Source: Ignavibacteriota bacterium (GTDB lineage: Bacteria; Bacteroidota; Ignavibacteria; Ignavibacteriales; Melioribacteraceae). Taken from it: 64,000 nt of DNA. The translations under genes and the position numbers were made by a program. This document shows, piece by piece, positions 18,608 to 27,174 of this stretch. The notes beneath the pieces were generated by a model. It did no database searches. It was not told the DNA's origin and saw nothing but the letters and a program-made list of their open reading frames with translations. The DNA lies in contig JABFGH010000008.1 in NCBI GenBank assembly GCA_013112585.1, positions 124,001 through 188,000 of the forward strand, read 5' to 3'. Each line of letters opens with the position of its first letter. The stretch's first letter is position 1.

Positions 18608-19441
18608 ATGAAACGACATATCAACATAGCATTTCTAATTGTACTGGTTTTAAGCTGGGCATGCGCTCACGGCATTAACACATACGAAGATATTACTCCG
18701 CCGGTTGTAAAAGAACAGTCACAATTAATTTTTCCTAAAATTGCACAGGAAAATGAACTTGAAGGCACAACTAAATTAGTAATTTTAATTACTGAGGAAG
18801 GACATGTTTTCAAAGTCAGCACAGTAAAATCATCCGGCTATCAAATACTCGATGAAGCGGCAGAAGATTATTGCAGAAACTTAATCTTTATTCCCGCCCA
18901 CCGCGGTGATACACCGGTAAGTTCAAGAATGGAATGGGTTGTAAAATTTGACTTTGAAGAAAAATCATGGCAGGCAAATCGTTACATCAACGAAGTGAAT
19001 ATTCTTTACAGCCAAATTGCCGAAGTAAAAAATGTTGAAAAAACTAAGCTGCTGAAGGCTCTTCTGAATAAGCACAGTGAGTTTATTTTGAATATGCAGA
19101 ACTCAATCAGTCTTAATTTTTACGCAAGTCAGGTTATCTCGCCTGAAGTAAATGCAGGCTGGAGTGAATTGAAGAATACTTATCCTTTAACTTTCTTACT
19201 CTATCATGATTTCATTTATCGAAATCCAAAATATTTTTATCTCTCCGAAGTCAAAACCGAGTTAGAAAAATCTCTTAAAAATGATTATAAGTTCATTTTA
19301 AATTCTAATCCGGCTGATGAGGACGACAAATACATGAAGGAAAACCTTCTGTTGAAAATTAAAACTTTTGTGCAAGAATATTATAAAGATATTGATGTAA
19401 AAAGTTTGGGAAATGAGAATAGTACAAAACAGTTTTCATAA
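18608..19441 (+). CDS. Secreted TonB C-terminal-domain protein
   Basis: The start at 18608 is chosen because GGGGGA lies 8 bases upstream and it gives a clean signal peptide. The Cys in LSWAC could be a lipobox. The protein has 277 residues. A TonB C-terminal-like domain is at about residues 35-115 (FPKIAQENELEGTTKLVILITEEG, then SGYQILDEAAEDY and FIPAHRGD). The remaining 160 residues are helical and unrecognised. It lacks the N-terminal membrane anchor and Pro-rich spacer of true TonB, so it is probably not energised by ExbBD. It is the third gene of the ECF/FecR operon. Confidence 0.8.
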   Translation: MKRHINIAFLIVLVLSWACAHGINTYEDITPPVVKEQSQLIFPKIAQENELEGTTKLVILITEEGHVFKVSTVKSSGYQILDEAAEDYCRNLIFIPAHRGDTPVSSRMEWVVKFDFEEKSWQANRYINEVNILYSQIAEVKNVEKTKLLKALLNKHSEFILNMQNSISLNFYASQVISPEVNAGWSELKNTYPLTFLLYHDFIYRNPKYFYLSEVKTELEKSLKNDYKFILNSNPADEDDKYMKENLLLKIKTFVQEYYKDIDVKSLGNENSTKQFS

Positions 19442-19455
19442 TACCGGAGTGTAGA

Positions 19456-20121
19456 ATTAGACGGTTAGTTTTCTATATCGTTATTACAAGTTTTATTTAT
19501 GTTAAGGCTCAATCATTTGACGGGGGGAAGTATCTTTCCCTCCATTTTGATAATCAACCTTTACGATATGTTTTAGAAAAAATTTCTAAACAGACTAAAA
19601 TTAATTTTGTTTTTCAAGATCATCTTGTAGAGAGAGATAGCGTAACTTGCAGTTTTGATAACACCGGTTATGAAAAAGCAATTAAAATAATTCTAGCAGA
19701 TAAAAACATATCGTATAAAATATTTAATTATAATTCTGTTGTATTATTCAAAAAGGAAAAAGTTAAAACGGATGAACAACAACCTATCGTTCTTCAAGAA
19801 CAAGTGCCCGATACTCTTACCGATAATGTATTAATTAAACCGATTCTTTTAACAAATGTTCAGCCTGTTTATCCCCAAAAAGCAATTTGGAAAAATATTG
19901 AAGGAGATGTGACATTAAATATTTTGGTTGATTCCCGTGGGAATGTTGAAAATGTGACTGTTGGAAATTCATCCGATTCAAAAATATTAGACTCAGCTGC
20001 AATTGACTATTCAAAAAGCTTAAAATTTATTCCTGCAAATTCAAACGGCAACCCGAAAAGCTACTGGGTTAAAATGACACTTCGATACTTCTTCAACTCA
20101 GATACTGATTCAAATCATTAA
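19456..20121 (+). CDS. STN-TonB fusion protein, apparent ATT start
   Basis: From 19423 to the stop at 20121 the frame is open. The only canonical start is a GTG at 19804, which would delete half of a recognisable protein. GGAG at 19446-19449 lies 6 bases before an ATT at 19456. Reading from there gives a signal peptide (RRLVFYIVITSFIYVKA), then an STN domain (about residues 22-95: PLRYVLEKISKQT, INFVFQDHLV), a short linker, and a TonB C-terminal domain (about 130-220: VQPVYPQKAIWKNIEGDVTLNILVDSRG). It has 221 residues. STN domains normally open TonB-dependent receptors or secretins; here no barrel follows. It probably relays a periplasmic signal to FecR (inference). Confidence 0.75.
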   Translation: MRRLVFYIVITSFIYVKAQSFDGGKYLSLHFDNQPLRYVLEKISKQTKINFVFQDHLVERDSVTCSFDNTGYEKAIKIILADKNISYKIFNYNSVVLFKKEKVKTDEQQPIVLQEQVPDTLTDNVLIKPILLTNVQPVYPQKAIWKNIEGDVTLNILVDSRGNVENVTVGNSSDSKILDSAAIDYSKSLKFIPANSNGNPKSYWVKMTLRYFFNSDTDSNH

Positions 20122-20241
20122 GAAAAAACCACTCTTCTCTCCTCCTATTTTTATTAATGGCAATAAATTTGACGTAACATCTTCAATTTAAAATTCTTAA
20201 TTTTGTGCTCGTTAATTTTAATATTTGAAAAGGAAATACTC

Positions 20242-21204
20242 TTGTCTAAAATTGCTGTTGTACTCTTAAATCTCGGCGGTCCCGATTCACTTGACGCAAT
20301 CGAACCATTTTTATATAATCTTTTTTGTGATCCGGATATTTTTAAAATTCCCATTGGGCAGAAGTTTTTCGCTAAAATTATATCAAGCCGAAGAGCACCA
20401 AAAGTGGCAGAGGAATATAAGTTGATAGGCGGCAGTTCCCCAATAAATGAATGGACAGAAAAACAGCGGGCAAAATTAGAAGATATGCTTAAAGATGAAG
20501 CTGATGATTTTGATGTTCATATTGCGATGCGTTATTGGAACCCAATTACAAAAGATGTTGTGCCAAAAATTGAGCAAGCGAATTACGATAAAATAATTAT
20601 GCTTCCCCTATATCCCCACTATTCAATCACAACAACCGGCTCATCGTTTAATGAATGGAAACGATGCTATACCGGCGATGAATCAAAAATGATTTACGTA
20701 AATGATTATTACATAAATGAAAAATATATAGCAGCAATTAATGAAAGAATTGATGAAGGATTGTTAAAGTTTCCGGAAGATATAAGAAAAGAAGTGCAGT
20801 TAGTTTTTAGTGCACACGGCACGCCGATTAGTCTTGTTAAAAAGGGTGATCCATACAGCCAACACATTAAGGGAACTATGGAATCGGTGATGAAAGCACG
20901 AAACAATTCTCACGAATATCATTTGTGTTTCCAGAGCAAGGTTGGTCCGGTAAAATGGCTTGAGCCGGCGACTGATACTATGATTGAAGAATTAGCCAAG
21001 CAGAATAAAATGCACATGCTGATAATTCCGATTGCATTTGTATCCGACCATGTAGAAACATTGTTTGAACTTGATATTGAATACCGCCATGTTGCAGATG
21101 AAAATAAAATTGAAAATTATATTGTAATGACCGGACTAAATGATTCAGAAAAATTTATTTCCGCTTTAAAAGAAGAAACTCTAAGAGCATTAAAGAAAAA
21201 TTAA
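20242..21204 (+). CDS. hemH: Ferrochelatase
   Basis: It inserts Fe2+ into protoporphyrin IX (or coproporphyrin in the alternative pathway). TTG 20242 is chosen over GTG 20203 because AAAAGGAAA sits about 7 bases upstream and homologues start at this point (SKIAVVLLNLGGP). The protein has 320 residues. Recognisable features are LNLGGPDS, the metal-site His in VFSAHGTP near residue 194, and the C-terminal FVSDHVETLFELDIEYR block. It is directly followed by hemG/hemY with 2 bases between, so the last two pathway steps are coupled. Confidence 0.96.
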   Translation: MSKIAVVLLNLGGPDSLDAIEPFLYNLFCDPDIFKIPIGQKFFAKIISSRRAPKVAEEYKLIGGSSPINEWTEKQRAKLEDMLKDEADDFDVHIAMRYWNPITKDVVPKIEQANYDKIIMLPLYPHYSITTTGSSFNEWKRCYTGDESKMIYVNDYYINEKYIAAINERIDEGLLKFPEDIRKEVQLVFSAHGTPISLVKKGDPYSQHIKGTMESVMKARNNSHEYHLCFQSKVGPVKWLEPATDTMIEELAKQNKMHMLIIPIAFVSDHVETLFELDIEYRHVADENKIENYIVMTGLNDSEKFISALKEETLRALKKN

Positions 21205-21206
21205 TT

Positions 21207-22598
21207 ATGGATAAAAAAAAAACCTGGGTAACAATTTTAGGTGCCGGTATTTCCGGATTAGCTGCTGCGCACTGGCTTAATAAAGCAGGGTATGATGTAA
21301 AAATTTTAGAAGCGAATTCCGAGCCCGGCGGTGCAATGATCACCTCCAAAGAGGAAGGCTTCTTGATTGATTATGGTCCTAACAGCGGCTTGGAAACTAC
21401 ACCCTTGATCAGCCAGTTGGCTGAAGAGGTCGGCATAAAAGATAAAATGATCTATGCAAATGAGGAAGCGGATAAAAGATATATTTTGCGCGGCGGCAAA
21501 CTGCATGAATTACCTACCGGCGGTCCGGCATTTTTCAAAACAAAACTATTTTCGCCCAAAGCAAAACTGCGGTTAATGGCTGAACCTTTTATTGGTAAAT
21601 CTGAGGACGGCTACTATCAAAGCATGTCGGAATTTGTAACGCGGAGACTTGGAAAAGAATTTTTGGATTATGCGATCAACCCTTTTGTTTCCGGTGTGTT
21701 TGCCGGTGACCCCGATAAATTAAGTGTCAAGTCTGCCTTCCCAAAACTTTATAGATTAGAAGAATTGTACGGCGGACTTATTAAAGGAATGATACGCGGA
21801 GCGCGTGAAAGAAAGCGCAGCAAGGAAGAATCGAAACAATCGGCAAAAATGTTTTCCTTTATTGATGGCATGCAAACATTTCCCCAGGCAATTGCAAATA
21901 AACTGCATGATAAAATAGTTTATAATTCTAAGGTTGAAAAGGTTGAAAAAAATGAATCTGGTTACAGCATTTATTACAATGTTGATGGAATAACCAACGA
22001 ATTAAAATCCGACATTGTGCTTTCAACAATTCCGGCTTACATTACTTCAAAAATATTTGAATCGATTGACCCTAAGCTCGGCAGTCACTTAAATGAAATT
22101 TATTACCCAAAAGTTATGCTGCTTTATCTTGGTTTTAGAAAAAGTGATATTGGCAGACCGCTTGACGGATTTGGATATTTAATTCCAACACTGGAAAAAC
22201 GGAAATTGTTAGGTGCAATTTGGAGTTCTACTATTTTCCCCAATAGAGCAGATGAAGATTATGCATCATTCACAATTTTTGTTGGTGGTGCACAGGCTGC
22301 ACATTTATTTGATATGGACAAATCAGAATTGATTAACATTGTAATAGATGAATTTAAAGATATTATGACGACGAAATACGATCCTGTCTTTATCAAAGAT
22401 ATGGTTTGGGAGAAAGCTATACCGCAATATAATGTCGGCTACATTGAGCATGAAAGATACTGCGATGAATTTGAAAAAAATAACCCCGGAATATTCTTAA
22501 GTGGAAATTACCGCGGCGGTATCTCTGTCGGCGATTGTGTTAAAAATTCTGATCTTGTATTCAAAAAAATTGATGAGTTTGTTGAGAAGAATAATTAA
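21207..22598 (+). CDS. hemY: Protoporphyrinogen oxidase, HemY/PPOX type
   Basis: This flavoenzyme oxidises protoporphyrinogen IX to protoporphyrin IX. The protein has 463 residues. The FAD-binding GAGISGLAAAHWL is at about residues 11-23, EANSEPGGAM follows near 37, and the central PPOX domain contains DGMQTFPQAI. The C-terminal FAD block reads FLSGNYRGGISVGDCV. All match the FAD-dependent HemY family rather than the flavodoxin-like HemG of E. coli. Together with hemN, hemE and hemH this gives the classical protoporphyrin-dependent route. A heptamer tandem repeat follows the stop. Confidence 0.95.
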   Translation: MDKKKTWVTILGAGISGLAAAHWLNKAGYDVKILEANSEPGGAMITSKEEGFLIDYGPNSGLETTPLISQLAEEVGIKDKMIYANEEADKRYILRGGKLHELPTGGPAFFKTKLFSPKAKLRLMAEPFIGKSEDGYYQSMSEFVTRRLGKEFLDYAINPFVSGVFAGDPDKLSVKSAFPKLYRLEELYGGLIKGMIRGARERKRSKEESKQSAKMFSFIDGMQTFPQAIANKLHDKIVYNSKVEKVEKNESGYSIYYNVDGITNELKSDIVLSTIPAYITSKIFESIDPKLGSHLNEIYYPKVMLLYLGFRKSDIGRPLDGFGYLIPTLEKRKLLGAIWSSTIFPNRADEDYASFTIFVGGAQAAHLFDMDKSELINIVIDEFKDIMTTKYDPVFIKDMVWEKAIPQYNVGYIEHERYCDEFEKNNPGIFLSGNYRGGISVGDCVKNSDLVFKKIDEFVEKNN

Positions 22599-22599
22599 C

Positions 22600-22649
22600 G
22601 GTAGTCGGTAGTCGGTAGTCGGTAGTCGGTAGTCGGTAGTCGGTAGTCG
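22600..22649. repeat. Heptamer tandem repeat (GGTAGTC)7
   Basis: Seven exact copies of GGTAGTC plus one base lie directly after the hemY stop and before hemL. Similar short tandem arrays of 7- and 8-bp units occur at 51171 and 53444. It is non-coding in this position and is likely to vary in copy number by slippage. Confidence 0.95.
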
Positions 22650-22680
22650 AAAATAAAAAATCTAAATTTCATAAGTGTAA

Positions 22681-22708
22681 GTCAGACTGAGTCCCATCGA
22701 AGTCAGAC
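22681..22708. repeat. Imperfect inverted element between hemY and hemL
   Basis: GTCAGACTGAG and TCGAAGTCAGAC are near-complementary arms around TCCCA. The layout resembles a widespread intergenic hairpin family whose arms contain CTGAG and TCGAAG. Only one copy is seen in this window. Confidence 0.45.
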
Positions 22709-22746
22709 GACATTGTAAACAAAATTAAAGTAATAAAAGGAATAAT

Positions 22747-24036
22747 ATGAAAATTGAAAAAAGCGAACAGTTATTCAGTAATGCACAAAAATACATTCCG
22801 GGCGGAGTAAACTCACCGGTTAGAGCATTCAAATCAGTTGGAGGCAATCCCCTCTTCATCGAGAAAGGATACGGTTCAAAAATTGTTGATGTTGACGGCA
22901 ACGAATATGTTGAATACATAGGAAGCTGGGGACCGCATTTGTTTGGTCACAATCCTTCCTTCATAAAAGAAGCATTGCTGCAAGCAATTGAAAACGGAAC
23001 AAGCTTCGGCGCACCTACTGCGATTGAAGTTGAAATGGCGAAATTGTTTACTTCATTAATTCCATCGTGCGAAATGGTGCGAATGGTAAACAGCGGAACA
23101 GAAGCAACAATGAGTGCAGTCCGTGCAGCACGCGGCTACACTGAACGCGAAAAAATAATAAAGTTTGAAGGCTGCTATCATGGTCATGCTGATTTCTTTT
23201 TAATAAAAGCAGGCAGCGGTGCACTTACTTTCGGCGTTCCTACAAGTCCCGGTGTTACAAAAGGAAATGCAGCAGATACTTTAATTGCGGACTTTAACGA
23301 TATCGATTCTGTTAAAGATTTAGTCGCACAAAACAAAAATGAAATTGCAGCGATAATCATTGAACCTATTGCAGGTAACATGGGAGTCGTTCCTTCATCA
23401 GATTCATTCATAAAAGAATTGAGAGCAATTTGTGATGAAGAAGGAATAGTACTAATTTTTGATGAAGTGATGACCGGCTTTAGAGTGGCAAAAGGGGGCG
23501 CGCAGCAAGTACTTGGTGTTACTCCAGACTTAAGCACGTTCGGAAAAATTATTGGCGGCGGCTTACCGGTTGGCGCATTCGGCGGAAAGAAAGAGATCAT
23601 GCAGAAAATTTCTCCAGCGGGACCTGTTTACCAGGCAGGTACTTTAAGCGGTAATCCGCTTGCAATGGCGGCAGGCTATGCAGCTTTAAAACATATTCAT
23701 GATAATCCGCAAGTATATGATGAGCTTGAAGAAAAAGCAGTTTACCTTGAAAATGGTTTTAAGAAAAACTTGAAAGAGTTAGGTAAAAATTTTGCAATGA
23801 CAAGAGTAGGTTCAATGTCATGCATGTTTTTAACCGAGGAAGAAGTAACTGACTTTAACAGCGCCGTTAAATCTGATACAGAGCTTTATGGAAAATATTT
23901 TCATGAGATGCTGAATCGCGGTGTTTACCTTGCCCCTGCACAATTTGAGGCTATGTTTATTTCAACTGCGCACAGTTATGAAGATTTAGATAAAACTATT
24001 ACTGCTCACTTGGAATCTTTGAAAGCGATACTCTAA
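22747..24036 (+). CDS. hemL: Glutamate-1-semialdehyde 2,1-aminomutase
   Basis: It converts glutamate-1-semialdehyde made by HemA into 5-aminolevulinate, using PLP. The protein has 429 residues, normal for the family. Lys267 in FGKIIGGGLPVGAFGG is the PLP-binding lysine. The N-terminal YIPGGVNSPVRAF, the NSGTEATMSAVRAARG block and FDEVMTGFR are all intact. The start codon is preceded by AAAAGGAA. It closes the haem cluster, separated from hemY by a repeat-bearing gap of about 150 bases, so it may have its own promoter. A bidirectional terminator follows. Confidence 0.97.
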   Translation: MKIEKSEQLFSNAQKYIPGGVNSPVRAFKSVGGNPLFIEKGYGSKIVDVDGNEYVEYIGSWGPHLFGHNPSFIKEALLQAIENGTSFGAPTAIEVEMAKLFTSLIPSCEMVRMVNSGTEATMSAVRAARGYTEREKIIKFEGCYHGHADFFLIKAGSGALTFGVPTSPGVTKGNAADTLIADFNDIDSVKDLVAQNKNEIAAIIIEPIAGNMGVVPSSDSFIKELRAICDEEGIVLIFDEVMTGFRVAKGGAQQVLGVTPDLSTFGKIIGGGLPVGAFGGKKEIMQKISPAGPVYQAGTLSGNPLAMAAGYAALKHIHDNPQVYDELEEKAVYLENGFKKNLKELGKNFAMTRVGSMSCMFLTEEEVTDFNSAVKSDTELYGKYFHEMLNRGVYLAPAQFEAMFISTAHSYEDLDKTITAHLESLKAIL

Positions 24037-24042
24037 GTATGC

Positions 24043-24075
24043 AAAAGCCCAACTTCTCAAAGAAGTTGGGCTTTT
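24043..24075. terminator. Bidirectional terminator between hemL and acyl-CoA ligase
   Basis: AAAAGCCCAACTTC and GAAGTTGGGCTTTT form a 14-bp perfect stem around TCAAA. A and T runs on the two sides make it usable for the convergent hemL (plus) and acyl-CoA ligase (minus) genes. Confidence 0.92.
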
Positions 24076-24078
24076 ATT

Positions 24079-25992
24079 TTATTGATCAAATCTACTTACA
24101 ATAGTTTTATTTTGATGATTACAAATATCTTTTGCTTCCGGCGTAAATAAATAATCCAGCCTGCTCCGATAATATTCCACAATTTTTCCGCGAACCATTT
24201 TTAAGGTGCTGTTCATTAATTGGTTTTGCTCGGTAAAGCCTTCGCCTAATATTGCAACGGATGACGGAAGCCATCTTTCGGGAAACTGACCTTCGTAAAT
24301 GCCGCCTGATTTATATTTATCAATTTCGGATTTAATTAAATTCAATATTTCAATCTGTCCCGCTTCATCCTTCACCGAAAGATTTTTCTCTTTCAGCCAA
24401 CTCAGTAATTCTGACTTATTAGGATAAATTAATGCGACTGTAAACGGAGATTGATTATTATAAAGCATCACTTGATCAATGTAGGGCGAGTTTTCCGTCA
24501 AGGCTTCTTCAATTCCTTCAGGACTGTATTTCTCTCCATCGCTGCTTATCAGCAAACTTTTGAATCTTCCGAGTACATAAAGAAAACCATCTTCGTCGAG
24601 ATAGCCCAAATCGCCGGTGTAAAGCCAGCTGTCTTTTAATGCTTCTCTTGTTGCTTCGGGATTTTTCCAGTAGCCTGCCATTACATTTTCACCTTTTACA
24701 ACTATCTCACCCTTTTCTCCGGTCGGTACTTCAATTCCGTCTTCATTAAGTATTTTTATTTCAAGATTTATAACCGGCATACCGGATGAGCCAAGCTTAT
24801 GCTTAGCAGGAACATTTGCACTAATTACCGGTGCTGATTCTGATAAGCCATAACCTTGAAACATTGGGATTCCTATTGCATAGAAAAACTTTTGAAGTTC
24901 AATATCCAGCAGCGCACCTCCGCCGATGAAAAATTCCAATCGCCCGCCGAACCCTTCTCTAACTTTGCTGAATAATATTTTATCGTAAAAAGCCAGCAGT
25001 GGTTTTTTAATTTTTTGAATTCCTCGTACCTTAGTAAATCCATCAGCATTATATTCGTAAGCAGTTTGCAGAGCATTATTAAAAAATTTTTCTACCTTGC
25101 TTCCTTTTGCTTTAATTCCCTTCTCAATATTCTTTCTAAAATTTTTCGCTAAAGCAGGAACGCTCAGCAAAAATGTTGGTTTTATTTCCTTAATATTTTC
25201 GGGAATATTTTTCAAGGTTTCCAATGGAGTGGATCCAACTTTTATTGAAGCCATACTTGCGCCATTTTTCATCAGGGTATAAATACCGGCGGTGTGTGCA
25301 AAAGAATGGTCCCAAGGTAAAATTAAAAGCGATACATAATTTTCGGGAATTGGAAGCAGTGCTGTAGCTTGTTCTACGTTAGCAGTATAATTTCTGTGGG
25401 TTAAAATTATTCCTTTTGGATCGGCAGTGGTTCCTGATGTGTAGCAAATATTTGCGTAATCATCTTCCTTGATTGATTTCCACATATTATTAAAAGTAGA
25501 AAGATTACTCTCTAAATATTCCTTCCCTTTATCAATTACATCTCCTTTGTAAATTTCATCATCAGAAGAGTTATCAATTTCATCGAGTAGAATAATTTTT
25601 TCTAAATCGGGTAAGTCCCCTTTTATTTTTTCAATTTTTGCGTAGTGCCCTTTTGAAACAATAATAAATTTGCACCCCGAATGAGCGAGCCGAAATTTCA
25701 AATCATTCAGTTCATCTACCTTTACAGAAATAGGAACATTAACACCGCCGGCATAAAGCACTCCGAGTTCCGCCATTACCCAATCATTTCTACCTTCAGA
25801 AATTAGTGCCGCCCGGTCTCCTTTTTGAAATCCGAGTGTGATTAATCCCCCAGAAAAATTATAAACAAGTTGCTGCATCTCTTTGTAGGAAAGGCTTTCA
25901 TATTCAGTATTAGTCTTTTCCCGCATCAAGGGATTGTTTGGATACTTTTCAACACTTTCTTCAAATAGAAATGGTAAGGTTCGGTGAGTCAA
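24079..25992 (-). CDS. AMP-forming long-chain acyl-CoA synthetase
   Basis: It activates a fatty acid to acyl-CoA through an acyl-adenylate. The protein has 637 residues and starts at TTG 25992 with GGAGGAC shortly upstream. The AMP-binding core is clear: P-loop YTSGTTADPKGIILTHRNY near residue 184, GYGLSESAPV near 378, YTGDLGYLDEDGFLYVLGR near 457, and the C-terminal Lys in NSTLKMVRGK. The residue order and length fit the FAA1/FadD15-like long-chain subgroup. It is transcribed alone, convergent with hemL. The exact chain-length preference cannot be read. Confidence 0.92.
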   Translation of the reverse strand: MTHRTLPFLFEESVEKYPNNPLMREKTNTEYESLSYKEMQQLVYNFSGGLITLGFQKGDRAALISEGRNDWVMAELGVLYAGGVNVPISVKVDELNDLKFRLAHSGCKFIIVSKGHYAKIEKIKGDLPDLEKIILLDEIDNSSDDEIYKGDVIDKGKEYLESNLSTFNNMWKSIKEDDYANICYTSGTTADPKGIILTHRNYTANVEQATALLPIPENYVSLLILPWDHSFAHTAGIYTLMKNGASMASIKVGSTPLETLKNIPENIKEIKPTFLLSVPALAKNFRKNIEKGIKAKGSKVEKFFNNALQTAYEYNADGFTKVRGIQKIKKPLLAFYDKILFSKVREGFGGRLEFFIGGGALLDIELQKFFYAIGIPMFQGYGLSESAPVISANVPAKHKLGSSGMPVINLEIKILNEDGIEVPTGEKGEIVVKGENVMAGYWKNPEATREALKDSWLYTGDLGYLDEDGFLYVLGRFKSLLISSDGEKYSPEGIEEALTENSPYIDQVMLYNNQSPFTVALIYPNKSELLSWLKEKNLSVKDEAGQIEILNLIKSEIDKYKSGGIYEGQFPERWLPSSVAILGEGFTEQNQLMNSTLKMVRGKIVEYYRSRLDYLFTPEAKDICNHQNKTIVSRFDQ

Positions 25993-26084
25993 TTTTTGTC
26001 CTCCGGTTTATAGCAGATAAATAACTCTTTTGGACTATCAAAATAAAATTAGTTGAAGGAAAATACAAGATGGCTAAAATAAAA

Positions 26085-26109
26085 AACCCAACCTTTAATT
26101 GGCTGGGTT
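26085..26109 (-). terminator. Terminator downstream of the 26136-26780 gene
   Basis: AACCCAACC and GGCTGGGTT pair with one mismatch around TTTAATT. Read on the minus strand the stem is followed by TTTTTTATTTT, 27 bases after the stop of the outer-membrane protein gene. Confidence 0.75.
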
Positions 26110-26135
26110 AAAAATGCTAAAATAATTTTTAAATA

Positions 26136-26780
26136 TTATCTAAAGAAAAATCTAAATCCCGCACGTACCATTATCCCGCTCATATCATATACCCTTTCAA
26201 AAGTTCTGGTGCTGCCGGAGGTTCTGTCATCTACTTCATAAGTCCAGCTTGGTTTTGAATCATGATAAGTAGCTTCAATCAGAAATTCCGATCGATGACC
26301 CAGCCTGTAAGCGTAGCCTGCGCCAAGCCGCCAGCTAAAATCAAATGCTCCCTGAAAATCATCATCGTTTGGATTCTCATAATTTCTATAAAATATCAGC
26401 AGCACCTCTGCACCTACTGCACCATACAAATAAAAATTCATTTTGGGGGCTAAGGGAAATTTACCGGTTAGATTAAACATAATGGGAATACTGTGTAAAT
26501 TTGTTTTTGCTCTTAGTTCGTTTAACTCACCTCCAATGCTTGGATCAAATTGATTGAATTCCGAAACTAAGCTCTGATCTGTGTAATTTTTGTTGAACCA
26601 ATCGATACTCCAGCCGATAATTAAATTTCTATCAACTGCATGTCCTCCTTCGTAACCAATGATAAAACCTCCTTCGGCTGCCTTTGGATTGAAATACCCT
26701 AATTTTATTGCTCCCGAATGGTATTGAGCATAAGATGCAGTTGTAAGAAAAAGTAGAAAAAGAAATATTAGCCTTCTCAT
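26136..26780 (-). CDS. Outer-membrane beta-barrel protein (small, opacity-like)
   Basis: The protein has 214 residues. A Sec signal peptide (MRRLIFLFLLFLTTASYA) is followed by about eight amphipathic strands with Gly/Tyr/Phe repeats (AIKLGYFNPK, GFIIGYEGG, FYLYGAVGAE, SWRLGAGYAYR, MVRAGFRFFFR). It ends in a terminal aromatic residue pair near the C-terminus, typical of an eight-stranded OmpX/OmpW-like barrel. It stands alone with its own terminator. No substrate or partner can be inferred. Confidence 0.75.
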   Translation of the reverse strand: MRRLIFLFLLFLTTASYAQYHSGAIKLGYFNPKAAEGGFIIGYEGGHAVDRNLIIGWSIDWFNKNYTDQSLVSEFNQFDPSIGGELNELRAKTNLHSIPIMFNLTGKFPLAPKMNFYLYGAVGAEVLLIFYRNYENPNDDDFQGAFDFSWRLGAGYAYRLGHRSEFLIEATYHDSKPSWTYEVDDRTSGSTRTFERVYDMSGIMVRAGFRFFFR

Positions 26781-27023
26781 TTTTACTCCAAATTTTTGAT
26801 AATTAAAAGAGTTGCCATTCTAATGCCATAATATATATTGGAAAATATTCAAAAAAGCAGGTTAGTTATTTTTGAGTGTATCTTATTTAACACAATATTG
26901 TACTATTATTTTGAATTTTCAGTATGGTGTAATGCAATAATTTTTACATCTAAACTTTTGGTATTGAAGCAAAAAAATAATGGAATAACTTTAAAGTTAA
27001 GTTAAACTATAACGGGATTAAAA

Positions 27024-27143
27024 ATGGAAGTTACAATATCAATACCTATGTTGGTTTTAATTATTTTCGGCAGCTCTTTTTTTACCTTGGTTATATTATC
27101 ACTAATAAACGCCGGAAGAAATATCAATGAAGACAGAACTTAA
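27024..27143 (+). CDS. Possible 39-residue single-span membrane protein
   Basis: The frame 27024-27143 encodes 39 residues: a short N-terminus, one 24-residue hydrophobic helix (about 6-29, PMLVLIIFGSSFFTLVIL) and a charged tail NAGRNINEDRT. The composition is typical of small membrane subunits or regulators. A weak GGGATT precedes the start. The rest of the 26781-27174 gap shows no other gene, and the frame lies between two minus-strand genes, so it would have its own promoter. It may be chance; conservation is the test. Confidence 0.4.
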   Translation: MEVTISIPMLVLIIFGSSFFTLVILSLINAGRNINEDRT

Positions 27144-27174
27144 AAGTTAGCTGCGGGAAAATTCAATAAATAAT

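Noticed and set aside
19804-20121. Gene starting at GTG 19804
   Set aside because: The upstream frame encodes a signal peptide and an STN domain in continuity, so this GTG is internal.
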